A stretch of DNA of 64,000 bases from Vesta saturnalis (Eukaryota > Arthropoda > Insecta > Coleoptera > Lampyridae): contig JARFJB010001352.1 of the NCBI GenBank assembly GCA_036346205.1, positions 1,290,001-1,354,000 of the forward strand. Direction: 5' to 3'. Both the position numbers and the translations under genes were made by a program. This document shows positions 23,011 through 35,585 of this stretch, one piece after another. Positions within the stretch are counted from its first letter, which is position 1, and each line of letters opens with the position of its first letter. Under the pieces are notes generated by a model that worked only from the letters and a program-made list of their open reading frames with translations, did not search any database and was not told where the DNA came from.

Positions 23011-24850
23011 ATGGGTAGCGTCCCCCAGGTACCCTGTCTTGAAAAGTGTAATTTGAACTTATTTGCAATAATGCAAATTCAAGAACAAAACAATCGCTAA
23101 GTGATTTATCTTGACTTTACTGACAATAATGCTACAATTATTCAAATTAATTGCTTGCCTTACTTTGATTTTCCTGGCAATAACTAAAACATTAAAATTT
23201 ATTTACAAGTCTGATATTTAATTACCCACAAATCTCAAATCTGATAAAACGAAGTGGCCTTCGAGTGGTAGGTACGTTGTGGTACTCGACTGAGATAGGC
23301 TGGATGAGGTAAGTGGTAAAAAGATCATAACATCGTGACCGATATATAAGTTTGAGTACGTTAGAAAAATACAGCACCCCTTTCTCAGGTTAAACATTCA
23401 TCTATGCAACAATAAAGACAATAAAAATAAAATTCGAGGTGTTTAATGTCCATCAGGGCACGGGAGTATGTACACACTCGGCAATTGCACATTACAATTA
23501 ATAAAAAGAGCGGTGTCCTGTACTTGTTCGCCCACGCCTCACCTCTACACAAATATAAATATAAACAACAAACAACAATGCTAATTCACACAAATACAAG
23601 AGTGAGGGAGGTCTGTACTGTCTATTATTTCAGCAGATTTCAGCTTAATGAGCCCGCACGCAAATGAGGTATCTCACTTGTTGCCAGCCTTAATTTATAT
23701 AAAAATACCTAGTTACACTTGAATATATATTCCTTTAATTGATCACAGACACAAATCGTTAACATACGCGGTTTAACTTTAAAAAGGGTGACTGTTATTT
23801 AACACCCGAAAGAAAAGACAACTTAGCGTTAACTAATTCAACAGAAAATGTACATGTAAGAATTATTTTAAAGACACACTGTTTACAATGAAGGTATTTA
23901 ATTAACCCTATCGACCTAACTCGGTCGACACTAATTGTAACTACCTTTTCCCCGATTTCAAAACTAACTATATTTACTCCCGCACTCAACCCCCATTTTT
24001 GAAAAGTAATAAAAAAAACAAAAAAATTATTATGTTGGAACAGTTTCATATTAATTATTGAACGACATTTTAATTTTAAAAATATGCATTCGTCCGTAAC
24101 AAGCGCTACATTTAGGTCTCAAGTTTCGACGTACCCACAAAGATATCTTTTGATCGCGGTCTGTACCGACAAAATGTATTATTACATTTGTAAAGTTTTT
24201 ACCACAATAAGGTGCATACAGCGACTTTCAATGATTCGTTACACTACCGCAATAAAGGCAGTTCGAGCGAACGTCTGTTTCTATCCTAACATGTGTTTTT
24301 TTCAACCTTTACTCAAATATCAATTACGTAAAATACAGAAAATAAAATATCCAGAAAACATTATCAAATCACGACTTCATATATAATAAAATATGTTAAA
24401 CCCTATTAATTAACTTTTTCTATCGCAGTAATAATTGCGATAAAAAAAATGTTTGTTGCAATAATAAAATTTTCACGGTCCGCTACCTACAAGTGTTTTC
24501 CACTGTCGTTTAATGTTTGCAGGACCACATTCAGCTTCCATCTCCATATGATACAAAATTCTACAAAATAACCGCAATCATACAATTATAGAAATTATTC
24601 ATCATTACCTTATAAGATGCGTAAATGAGATGTAGACCTAAGGATCTTCAAGGTGGGAAGTATGTTTACAGTACAACTTACTAAAGGTTTATCATTTGTG
24701 GAGGCCTCATTCAGTCTCCAAGCCTTTAGTTGCGTAGCGACGTGCACTTAATAAAATCCCATATCCTTTGAATTTGATTTTGTTTCTCTAATAAAAAGAA
24801 TATAATTTTCATTGTGATAAAAAAACTGCTGCTAGTAAGATATTTTTTAA
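23010..24850. other. No gene recognised
   Basis: AT-rich DNA with unsupported open frames of 73-100 codons (23446 plus, 23795 minus, 24084 plus). No domains, TIRs or RNA genes were recognised. Confidence 0.45.
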
Positions 24851-25031
24851 ATTCATTTGCTGTTTGAACTTATTTGTCTTTTTTTATAGGCTGTATAATT
24901 AACTATCAGATCTGATACACATCTGTGCAGTGTGTATGTTTTTGTCTTTCTGCAGCTGGTCTCGGTGTCTCTAGAAGAATAGCTGTCCGAGGGATAAAAG
25001 ATTGGATATTTGGTGAGTAATCCACTCTTAA

Positions 25032-26707
25032 TCACCTAGCACAATTGCTTGGTGTTAATACAATATTCTGCAGTATATTAATACCTGGTGTTCGATTTCT
25101 GTTGCACTGAAGTTCAGGAAAATCAAAAATGATCAGATCTTGATTGCTATCTAAATTTAAACTCGTATCTGGAAGGTCAACATCAAAATCCACAATTTGA
25201 TTATTGTCACTAGTACCATCTGTTAAATCGACCTCTTCATTTTTGTCATTGCCATCTTCCAAATCCATATTTTTATTTTTGTCATTACCATCTTCTAAAT
25301 CCACATCATTATCATTGTCACTGGCATCTTTCAAACCCTGCCATACATCAAACAAAGCTAAATACTTTTCCTGTCCATTCCATGGGATCTTCAATAAATA
25401 GGTAGCATGAAATTGATCGCGAATTAAGGGCTCAAGTTTGTTTTCAATATATCTTATACTTTCATTTGGAGTTCCTTCTGTAGTATTAGTGGTTTCTAGT
25501 GAAACTGTAGTGTTAGTAGATTTTAAACATCTACTGTAATCTGGAGGATCTTCATTAAATGGATATATGCCACAACGACGAAAACCAGAATGTATAGTCT
25601 GTTTAAAGTTGCCACCTTTTAGGATTGCATCTAAGGCCATTGGTACGCCTTTTTTCTGAATAGACTTTCCCTCGTGGTCAAAACGCCATTTGCGAGTAAA
25701 TTTTTTCCAGGCTTGCTTTAATGGGAAAAAACTGCCACATCTAAAGGATGGAGGATGTGTGTTGTATTAGAAGGGAGACAAACCAGAATTATTCCATTCT
25801 CATTACATAAGATACTTAGTTTAAGCGAAAGGTGCGATAAATGTCCATCTACAAACATGATTACAGGTCGTGGCACATTGCTTGACTTTAAGAAGGGGAC
25901 AAAAATATTTGCAAAATATTCGAAGAATTGTTTACATTGCATCCAACCTGTGTCGGAATGACCAACAGCCCAGTTGGGCGGTGCTGCTGAGGGATATGCT
26001 TTAGGTAAACGTTTAAATTTAAAGATTGTCAACGGACTTACAACGTCACCTTCAGCTGATACTGTAGCCAAGGATGTCACATTATCTTTATCTGATGTAC
26101 CTACATCATAAATTCCCTTTCCCTTGGGTCCAAGCACAAGTTCTCCTTTGGGAGACAAAAACATGGCTGTCTCATCCATATTAAAGATTCTGTTTGGATA
26201 ATTTAAAACATCGACATCTTCACCTAGAAGTAATTTTGTTTCTTGAAACCATCTCCTTATGCTAGTTCCTGAGACTGCAGCTCTGGCTTTGTTTACAAAC
26301 TCTGCTTTTTTTTGATTAATTTCAGGGTGCCGTTTAATAAAGGCCTCGTACCATTTTCGGCCCGGGGTGTTATTTACGAAGTTGGTTTTTATGTCGCATT
26401 CCGTGATTATTCGTTGTACCGAATAAAAAAGTCCCTCCCTATTAATCGGAAAACCTCGTTCTGCTAATTCTAAGATCCAGCGAGCTAGTTTTTGCTCATT
26501 TACTTCCCCAAGAACACGTAGTGGTCCGACTTTTCTACAATTATCGGAAGTTTTTCCGGACAAACGATTTCTAACAGACGTTCGAGGAACATTAAATTCT
26601 TTACAAGCTGTTGCAACTTTCATTCCCTGTTCTCTTATTGCGATGAGGGCTCTCTCCATAGCTTCTGGTGTATAGTTAAACAAATATAGAGTTTTTTTTG
26701 AAGTCAT
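25032..26707 (-). pseudogene. Pogo/Tigger-like transposase (DDE_1), one frameshift
   Basis: DNA transposase of the pogo/Tigger/Jerky type, perhaps still nearly intact. Start chosen at ATG 26707 (MTSKKTLYLFNYTPEAMERA); the frame opens earlier, but the extra residues look unlike the family. Order: Psq-type helix-turn-helix (ACKEFNVPRTSVRNRLSGK), CENP-B-type second DNA-binding region (LARWILELAERGFPI, GRKWYEAFIKRHPEI), then the catalytic core with IFNMDETAMFLSPKG (first Asp), IMFVDGHLSHLSLKL (second Asp), LPSNTTHILHPLDVAVF (third Asp). After AVF the frame breaks at an A run (25726-25731): one base fewer would continue as PLKQAWKKFTRKW into a 202-residue frame ending at 25032. That tail has HSGFRRCGIYPFNEDPPDYS and an acidic repeat (DLEDGNDKN twice, then DLTDG). 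The homopolymer lesion may be a sequencing error. TIRs were not identified. Confidence 0.88.
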
Positions 26708-26779
26708 GATTACTGAAAAACGAAATTTTAAAACACGCCAGCACCAACACATTATACTAAGAAGTGGCCACAAATGATT

Positions 26780-28170
26780 TGCATGTACGCCAATTGTCGC
26801 CAGTTAGATGGCCACATCTAGTACAACAACAATTTTTGTGTTCCATTATATGGCCACCTAGTTAAATAAAATTTATATGCTATATCTGCTAAAATTGCTT
26901 TTAAAACAGCAATAATTACTCGTTTATAACACAAAAAAGTTGATACTAAGTTCGCTCAACAAATACATTTGTGATAGAAAGCATTCCAACTTATCTTTTG
27001 CTCTTACCAAAACTGTTAAGAATCGCCATCAACATTCATGCACTAACACGGCAGTCCACTTTACACTGATGTAAGAAATAGCAGGTAGACTGAGAGGTGA
27101 TTTAATGATGCGGAAGGAATATAAGTGGGAGAAGATTACCATTTAATTGCCTACATATGGCGGGAATCTTAATATTTACAATTTATTTGAGAACTGGCCA
27201 CAAATAGGACAATGGCCACAATTGGTACTTCTACCCTATTCGTGAAATGCACTCTATCTATTTTCTATTTTGCGATAATTCACAAAAACTAAAGTGCTGC
27301 ACTTGAAATTTCGCCGACCGATTACAATACCTCCCAATACTTTCGTATTGTAAGGTAATAATTTAGAATCTAATTTTAATCTACCAGGATCGTATAGAAA
27401 TGAATGCCGATTATTTTACGTGTAACAACTTATATTTTTTTTATCGTATAAATTACCACCAAAATGCTTTCACACCAACTAATCATAAATTTAAATAGAA
27501 TCCAATAAAATAAACTACCTTGCAATTATGGTATTTTTTTAAGGCAACATGGCCTAGTAATTGGCAACGCAGCATCTGTAATACATTCAGCGAACTCGAA
27601 CTTGGAAAAGCCTGTCTCTTAAGTTACAGTAGACAAAACGGCGCTACTTCTCTGCGTTAGGTAATCATTTACATTCTGTTGCACTTTATTTTCTAGACCT
27701 GCGTTCGTGTCAGAACGAGAGAGAAACACCGCACATTGTGGGTTGCATAATTCAAAACTTAGGTTCAGTTATATAAAACCATATACCTATAAAGAAAATA
27801 AAACCTACAGCCCCTTCCAGTTCGACAGAGTTAATTTGTAACATTGCATTTTAGCTTTAGTGGCTGTCAGGTTGAACGTTATTAATTAATTTTAATAAAC
27901 TCATTAAAAGTTATAGTACCCGGTACTGTAGTAAAGATAAAACAATTTTTGATTGGTTCCACAAAATTTTCGTTTACACTCATTACAATACAAACTTAAC
28001 ATTGTCACAATTTTGACGTTGCAACATCGACAGTTTTAACGAATTAATGCATTGTGCTTGTTCATTAAAAAAGAATTTAATCACGTCCATCGTATCAAAG
28101 AATATAATTTTACAATTGTAATGTGTTTATAAACAATAAAGTGCTAATCAGTGAAATTGAGATTATAGGA
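26780..28170. other. No gene recognised; upstream of E2 gene
   Basis: AT-rich. 'tggccac' recurs near the pogo-like gene (26763, 26799, 26850) and at 27190-27215, possibly marking an element boundary. The promoter of the plus-strand E2 gene should lie at the right end, but no TATA or initiator stands out. Confidence 0.4.
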
Positions 28171-28180
28171 ATTAATAAGG

Positions 28181-28699
28181 ATGGCTCAACTACCAAGTCG
28201 TATAAACAGTGATATTATAAAACTAATACTTAACAAGCATGAAGTGAAGAGCATTGGAAAGAATGAATATTCTGTAAAATTTTTTGGACCAAAAGACACA
28301 CCTTATGAAGGTGGTGTATGGAATGTTCGTGTTTTATTACCCTTGAATTATCCATTTAAATCTCCAAGTATCAGCTTTATGAATCGAATTTTTCACCCAA
28401 ATGTCGAAGAAATTTCTGGTGCAGTCTGCTTGGATGTCATCAATCAAACATGGACTCCTTTGTATGATTTGTGTAACATCTTTGAAACGTTTTTACCTCA
28501 ACTGTTAACGTACCCGAATTCGGTGGACCCCTTAAATGCTGAAGCTGCTACATTATGTTTATTTGATAGAATAAATTTTATGGACAAGGTTAAAGAGTAC
28601 ATACGCAAGTATGCCACATTAAGTGCATTAAAAAGCGTGGGAAATGACTCGGATTCCGATATCAGTAACATATCGGATGACTTTCAAAATGCGAGATAA
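28181..28699 (+). CDS. UBE2H/Ubc8-like E2 ubiquitin-conjugating enzyme, intronless
   Basis: 172 residues in one uninterrupted frame. E2 enzymes take ubiquitin from E1 onto a cysteine and pass it to substrates with an E3; in yeast the homologue Ubc8 works with the GID/CTLH ligase. The UBC fold is complete: VKFFGPKDTPYEGGVWNVRV, NYPFKSPSISFMNRIFHPNV with the HPN motif (residues 72-74), and GAVCLDVINQTWTPLYDL with the catalytic Cys at residue 83. The C-terminal half has FLPQLLTYPNSVDPLNAEAA, the strongest UBE2H signature. A short acidic Ser/Asp tail follows, as in UBE2H. Start: ATG at 28181, preceded by stops. Lack of introns and divergence suggest a retrogene. AATAAA occurs at 28928-28933. A paralogue lies at 51121-51618 on the other strand. 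Confidence 0.92.
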   Translation: MAQLPSRINSDIIKLILNKHEVKSIGKNEYSVKFFGPKDTPYEGGVWNVRVLLPLNYPFKSPSISFMNRIFHPNVEEISGAVCLDVINQTWTPLYDLCNIFETFLPQLLTYPNSVDPLNAEAATLCLFDRINFMDKVKEYIRKYATLSALKSVGNDSDSDISNISDDFQNAR

Positions 28700-28927
28700 A
28701 TGATCAAATTGACAAGATTATTTCCTTTCTTTATTATGTGTTGTGTATGTACTCCAACTTTAGCACAGTAAATATTAGAAAATAGTGTTAGTTATATGCG
28801 CATGTCTTTTTTGATATACAAGTACCTTACATATTGTTAATAATAATGAAGAATTTGAATACGTTTTTGTGTTGCCATATCATTTTTACACAAATTTTGT
28901 AAACTACGTAACGTAAGTATAGTAGCT

Positions 28928-28933
28928 AATAAA
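28928..28933 (+). promoter_or_regulatory. Candidate polyadenylation signal for the plus-strand E2 gene
   Basis: AATAAA about 230 nt downstream of the stop codon at 28699. Confidence 0.4.
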
Positions 28934-28974
28934 ACTGTTCTTTTTAGAAATTATATACTTTGGTGTGTACCCAT

Positions 28975-30615
28975 TATGCGGGCTGCTTCATTAAACCCGG
29001 CGATATCTCGAAAACTTCTGAGCGTACAAATTTAGAAACAAAAATTATTAAGATGGCCATGAGCAAATCGTGGAAATTATTTTTAAGTTTCGCATTTCGC
29101 CGTAAGGGGGCGCAATGCAAAAATAAATATTAAAATTCCAATTTTCTCCGAAAACTTCCAAATTAAGGTATACCTATAGTAACATCATTAGAAAGCTTAG
29201 AATCTTACGGTATAACAATGATATCATAATCGGAAAGTAGATTAAATTTGCGAAAAGCGCAGTTCGATATCTTCGTTCGTTTTAAAGTTATTGCCAAAAG
29301 AATAGTTTTTAACGCTTTAATTGAAGAAATGATTTTCAAAGCTCCTTGTTCTAGCATTTCATGACAAAAAACTATTTTTAAGCTTTATTGCTGTTTAGGT
29401 TTGTCACTCATTATTCCAATAGTTCAAAAACTACATTAGAATTGACAACATTATCATGAAAAACTTTAATGTAGGAACGGTATTTTAAATAATAAATCTA
29501 GATATCTATGAAAGAAAATCGACAGGTTTCCATGAAGCCGAAATAGTTGTCAACTGATTTAATTTTGATAGGTGTTGTGTTCACAAAAGTTTCTCTCGGA
29601 TTCTTTTCGAACTTCTTTACCTAATTTGTGCTATAACTTGAACAAATGTTTTCAAAATGTAACTGTTGCGGAACGAAAATATACTACCAGATATCCTGAA
29701 TGAAGGCGCTATACTAGAGGAGTGTTTCGGCGACTTGCAATACATTTAAGGCAAACGGGAAATGTACGACCCATTTCAGTTCCAATCTGAATACATCCAG
29801 TAGAATGAAGACAAAATTATAAACGTTCTTGCGTACGTGGAAACGAATGCGCATTCCATAGATCTTGGTATGTCACTTCTATGTTCCGAATTTTAAGAAA
29901 AACTTTAAGCTCATGTGGTTTTACACCAGGCCCTATCCAAAAATAGATTTTGACAGACGGCTTGACTATTGCAATTGGCTATGAGAGATGTGTAATGAAA
30001 ATCTTCAATTCCTTTCCTTGGTTTTATGGACTGATGGGGCCACTTTTACTATCTGCGGCATGGTTAATTTGCATAATATGTACTGCTGGTCTTAAACAAA
30101 TCCTCAGTGGATACGTGAAGTAAATCACCAAAACAGGTGCAAGGTAAACGTGTGGTGCGGAGTTTTAGGACATAGAATTATAGGGCCGGTTATTTTCAAT
30201 GGTCAGCTAAAGGCAAATCTTGTTTAAACTTTGTAGAAAAAGACTTGCCTTTTAAAATCTATTATTCCTCACCTAATAGCATCTATGTGATAACATGATG
30301 GATGCCCAGCACACTTTTCGCAAAAAGTGGTTTTTTAAATGTTCCGTACCCAAACCGCTGCATTGAAAGGGATTATTTGTTTTCGTGGCCACTTAGATCA
30401 CCGCATTTAACTGTGTTAGATTTTTACTTGTGGGGACGAATAAATTGCATTGTTTATAAAACGCGACTAACCGCACGAGACAAAATGATTGGTCAAATTG
30501 AAAATGATATAAATTCGTTTTCACGAGCAGGAATTGAAACAACCGAAAAATATCGCAAAGAGAGCTAGGCAAGCGTTAGTCATAGAACGAATCAGACATC
30601 GTTTATGAAGACACC
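28975..30615 (+). pseudogene. Decayed mariner-like element
   Basis: The left 600 bp looks like a long TIR (starts 'tacccattatgcgggctgcttc'; includes 'cgatatctcgaaaacttct'). Then plus-strand transposase pieces with many stops: LVLWTDGATFTICGMVNLHN (about 30020-30085; TDGA for the usual TDEA), NRCKVNVWCGVLGHRIIGPV (about 30130-30190), a degraded second-Asp region near 30295-30320, and an open end 30302-30568 with LRSPHLTVLDFYLWGRINCI (His replaces the third Asp) and VYKT. It is cut on the right by Penelope-like sequence. All three catalytic positions are altered, lost or out of frame. Confidence 0.75.
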
Positions 30616-30639
30616 AGCTCGAACAACAATCCAACGTGA

Positions 30640-31212
30640 TTAGAGAAACCATTCGAAATCGTGTGAACGAACAGTACTTTGATAGGATAGATACGGTTAC
30701 CAGAAGCATATATTCAAAGGCCAAGACAAAACGCAAGGCAAACCAGCAGAAGACACTAGAAAAGCTAATGAAGAAGAAGGAGAAGAAATACCAATAAACA
30801 CAAATCTCAAGAACACTGTCATAAACATCGACATTTGAACAAAGGCTTGAACTATGAGATAACACCGACGGATATTCCGAAAGTAGATTTAATAACCGCA
30901 CTTGAAGAAACAGCTATGAAATTAGATTCTGAAGAAGCCGAAGAATATAGACGTAAAGTTAGATCAGTCCTAGATTCATCTAGGCAAACAAAACCTAACT
31001 TCTCTAACCTATAAAAAAGACCGGTCATTCATTAACACACTATCTACTAGGCATCATCGCACCCTTATCGAGAAAAGCCAAGACTATGGTCATGAATACA
31101 CAGCACTTCATGGAAACCATCAGAAACTTCCAACCTAATCACACAGATATACTGGTAAGCTTCGACATCGTAAGCCTATTCATAATTGTGCCCACCGACA
31201 ATGCACTACACA
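30640..31212 (+). pseudogene. Penelope-like element fragment (N-terminal region and RT motif A)
   Basis: Plus-strand pieces: RVNEQYFDRIDTVTRSIYSK and a Lys-rich stretch (about 30660-30790), then KGLNYEITPTDIPKVDLITA and LEETAMKLDSEEAEEYRRKV (about 30842-30960), SSRQTKPNFSN near 30980, and NTQHFMETIRNFQPNHTDIL with LVSFDIVSLFIIVPTDNAL (31090-31212), the Penelope RT motif A with its Asp. A jump between about 31015 and 31025 marks a deletion. The copy is cut off by a GT microsatellite. It is dead. Confidence 0.82.

Positions 31213-31292
<80 letters not shown>
31213..31292. repeat. (GT)n microsatellite
   Basis: About 40 uninterrupted GT units, giving artificial Cys-Val peptides. Confidence 0.98.
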
Positions 31293-31296
<4 letters not shown>

Positions 31297-31309
31297 AGTT
31301 GTGTTGTGT

Positions 31310-32920
31310 GTGTTATATTATATATATATGTGTATTGTGTTATTTTTTATATATATTATATATATATAAAATAATAATAATAGTAAAAAAATATATATAT
31401 ATATTATATTTATTATTTTTTATTATATTTTATATATATATATATATATATTTTATTTTTATATATATATTATATATAATATATATTATATTATTTATAT
31501 TTTTTATATAATATATTATATTTTATATATTATATATATATATTTAATATATTATATAATATATATATATATATATTATATATATATATATATTTTATAT
31601 ATATATTATATATATATATATTTATTATTATATATTTTTTTATATATATTTTAAATTATATTTATTTATTAATATGTTAAATATTTAATATATTTATATT
31701 ATAAATATATTAATAATAAAATATTTTTTTTTTTATTATATATATTATTTTTATTTTATAAATTTTATTTATATATTATATTAAAATTATATATATATTA
31801 TTATTATATTATATATTTTAATATATTTTATTTTTATTATTTATATTTATATATATTATAATTATATATTTATATTTTTTTAATTTTATTATTTTATATA
31901 TTATTAAAAAATATAATATTATTTTATATTAAAAAATTTATTTATATTTTTATATTATTTATAATTTATATATTTATATATTATATATAATAAATTTTAT
32001 TTTTTATAATTTATTATTTTTTTTATATTTTTTTTATATTATTTTTTTTATATTTTATTTTATTTTTATATATTTATATTTATTATATATTATTATTAAA
32101 AATATTATTATTTTTTTTATTATATTTTATTGTATATTATTTATTTTTTATTATTATATGATTATATAATAAAATATTTTTATTTTTTATTTTATAATTA
32201 TTAATTTTAATATATATTTTTTTTAAATGTTTATTAAATTAAATATAAATTTTTTTTATTATTTTTTTAAAATTATATATATTTTAAATTAATAAAATAT
32301 TTTTTATTTATTTATTTTTTTTTTATATTTATATATATAATATAATATATATATATTATATTTATTATTTTATATATTTTATATATAAATATATATTTTA
32401 TTAATATATAAATTTTTTTATATTTTTATATTATTTTTTATTTTTTTTTTTTTTATTTTTAATTAAATATATTATATATATTTTTTATTATATATATTAT
32501 TATTTTTATATTTATTATTTAAAATTTAAAAAATTTATTTTTTTTAAATTTATTTTTTATTTTATATATATTTTTTTTTTAAATATTAAATTTATTATTT
32601 TTTTTTTATTATTTTATATAAAATATTTAATTTTATTTATATTATATATTTTTTTATTAATATATTTTTTTTTAAAATATTTTTTTTTATTTTATTATAT
32701 ATATTAATATTATTTATTATATTTTATTTTATATTTATATTATTATTATTTATTATTAAAAATATATAATTTATTTATATATATATTAAAATAATTATTT
32801 TATATAATTATTTTTAAAAATTAATTTATATAAAAAAATTATATTTTTTTTTTTTTTATTTTTTTTATTTTTTTTTTTTTTTTTTTTTTTTTATTTTTTT
32901 TTTTGTTTTTTTATTATTTT

Positions 32921-32995
<75 letters not shown>
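31310..32995. repeat. Near-pure A+T low-complexity block
   Basis: About 1.6 kb with only a handful of G or C bases between 31375 and 32930, made of irregular TA, TTTA, TATTA and long T runs and ending in about 32 TA units. No coding potential. It lies between a GT microsatellite and a mariner-like TIR. Confidence 0.95.
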
Positions 32996-32998
32996 GTA

Positions 32999-35529
32999 TA
33001 CACAGTGAGTCATTAGTGCGCCGTCGGAAGATCCTGGCTTTATTATTAAAAATTAAAAAAATGTTATAGCGCCGATCTATATCAGACTTTGATGTGCATC
33101 GAATAAAAATAGTTTCATCCCGATAGGGTGTTCCATAATTGCAGGACCGGACTCAGCTTTGTTTTGTTAAATGGAACCCTATATTTATTTAATTTTATTA
33201 TTGTCTTGTTGAATGCTAAAAAACGGTACTTCGTTTTTAAATTTATTTTGTGGCGTTGCCAAGTTGGAGCATTTTCTCTTTAAAAAAGTGAATATTTATA
33301 CCTTTACTTAAATCGTTCTCAAGACTTTAATATTAACAGTAGAACTGTAAGGTTTGGCAGACGCGTAAACAAGACCTTGCTCTATCTTTTGACTTTCATA
33401 TTCCTGATTATACTATACTGGGTGTTGACAAAATATGGTCAATTTTTGCAAATTTGAAATGACCATAACTTTTGTTTTTTAAATGGAACACCCTGTATTT
33501 TATCATGTCATCGCGTTCTGTTTTTAATTCTCTTAGTTTTTTTATTAAGCGTTCTCGAAATATTTAAGATTTGTTGCAAAATTAATGACAATTGTGACAA
33601 ACTGGACGGTCTATACAAAAGTAATAAAGCAAACAAAAGAATTTGTATTTGAAAAATCATAAATTATTGAGAAAATTATAATAAGTTATAACTAAATCAA
33701 ATGCTCGATGTGTCCATTTTCTTGCAAACAGGTGTGAATTCTCCTCAAAAAAGGATCTTCAACATTTCGCAGCCATTTGAAATGCATTCCGTATTCTAAT
33801 TTTCATATTTTCTTTGGTGGTAGGAGATTCTTGGTATACTAAGCTTTTAATATTACCCCACAGGAAAAAATCTTATTTTGTCAGATCAGGAATCCGAGCT
33901 GGCCATCCTACTGGACCTCCTCTCCCAATCCATTTATTGGTAAACGTTCTGTCTAGATGTTCTCTAACAATGCGACTATAGTGGGGAGGCGCACCATCCT
34001 GCTGAAACCGCATCCATTGACGTATGTATAACGGCAATTCTTCAAGGAGCGGAGGTAACTCATTTTGAAGAAATTCAAGGTAAGTTTGACCATTAATGTT
34101 TCTTTCAAAAAAGTAAGGTCCAATTATATGGTTCCCTACTATCCCGCCCCACACATTCAAAGACCAGCGATGCTGATGATCTATTCTAATAGCGTGGGGA
34201 TCTGTATTGTCATAATAATGGAAAGTATACCTGTTCACAAAACCATTTTTGTGAAAGCTTGCTTCGTCGGTCATCAAAATGTTTTTAAAGAAATCATTGT
34301 CCTGTCCTAATCAGTCCAGTGCCCACTGGGAGAATTCCAAGCGTCTTTGAAAATCATTTGCATTCAGCTCTTGGACTAGTTGAAAATGGTATGGATGAAA
34401 TTAATTTTTTCGAATAATCTTGGAAACACTAGTTTGACTAATACCTAAATCAGCACTAAGGTTTTTTGTGCTAACGTTTGGATTTTCCACTACACTGGTT
34501 AGTACCACAAATACGTTTTCTTCATTTATAACCCTTTTTTCTCGTTCTTTTCTTTCGTATTGTACATATCCTGTTCTTTCAAATCTTTCTTTGAGTTTTT
34601 CAAATATCCTTGGATCAGGATGCCTGCGCTCAGGAAATCGTTGTTGATAAATTCTGGAAGCAAGAAATGAATTTCATCTTGTGAAAATTTCATTTTTCAC
34701 AATAAACAGGAACTAGTGAATGACGTTTAAGCCAAACGTCAGGAATTATAAATCGCAGGCCTACTGGATGCCCTTTTTACACTTATTGCCATATTATAAA
34801 ATTATGATTATAAAAACTCGAATAAAAAGTAAACCTTTGTCCATTAGTGTTTATTGGACCATATTGTCAACAAGACATTACGATTTGTAAATATTCAAAG
34901 CAAAAGTCATGATTATTTTATTAATTTTGCAACAAATCTTTAATATTTCGAGAACGCGTAACGTTAGGTATATTACACGCTTAATAAAAAAGTAAGATAA
35001 TTAAAAACAGAACACGATGACATGATAAAATACAGGGTGTTCCATTTAAAAAACAAAAGTTATGGTCATTTCAAATTTGCAAAAATTGACCATATTTTGT
35101 AAACACCCAGTATAGTATAATCAGGAAATATGAAGGTCAAAAGAGAGAGCAAGGTCTTGTTTACCCGTCTGCCAAACCTTACAGTTCTACTGTTAATATT
35201 AAACTCTTCAGAACAGTTTAAGTAAAGGTATAAATTTTCACATTTTTAAAGAAAAAATGCTCTAACTTGGCAATTCCACAAAATAAATTTAAAAACGAAG
35301 TAACGTTTTTTAGCATTCAACAAGACAAATAATAATAAAATTAAATAAATATAGGGTTCCACTTAACAAAACAAAGCTGAGTCCGATCGTGCAATTATGG
35401 AACACCCTATAGGGATGAAACTATTTTTATTCGATGCACATCTAAGTCTGATATAGATCGGTGCTATAACATTTTTTTTATTTTTAATAATAAAGCCAGG
35501 ATCTTCCGACGGCGCACTAATGACTCACC

Positions 35530-35534
<5 letters not shown>
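32999..35534 (-). mobile_element. Mariner-like element with long TIRs (about 560-590 bp)
   Basis: The left arm starts TACACAGTGAGTCATTAGTG; the right arm ends CACTAATGACTCACCCTGTA. The arms match as reverse complements from 32999 to about 33590 and from about 34945 to 35534, including the 'gccgtcggaagatcctggctttatta' and 'cagggtgttccat' blocks. Each end abuts a TA run, the expected mariner target. The internal gene is on the minus strand (see 33640-34690). Confidence 0.9.
33640..34690 (-). pseudogene. Mariner-like transposase, disrupted
   Basis: The minus-strand gene of the surrounding long-TIR element. Pieces from N to C: SKIIRKN.FHPYHFQLVQEL, NANDFQRRLEFSQWALD, then the open stretch 34277-33873 with ILMTDEASFHKNGFVNRYTF (first Asp), HQHRWSLNVWGGIVGNHIIG, RFQQDGAPPHYSRIVREHLD (second Asp), NKWIGRGGPVGWPARIPDLT (third Asp). 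A stop after DLTK is followed by FFLWGNIKSLVYQES. Thirty-six residues separate the second and third Asp. Stops near 34410, 34320 and 33872 and a frame change near 34300 make it inactive, though all three catalytic Asp are kept. Confidence 0.85.

Positions 35535-35580
<46 letters not shown>
35535..35580. repeat. (TA)n microsatellite between two mariner-like elements
   Basis: About 23 TA units separating the ends of two long-TIR elements. Confidence 0.97.

Positions 35581-35585
<5 letters not shown>

Noticed and set aside
30521..30901. 126-codon minus-strand frame
   Set aside because: Antisense to the mariner and Penelope remnants, which have recognisable motifs on plus.
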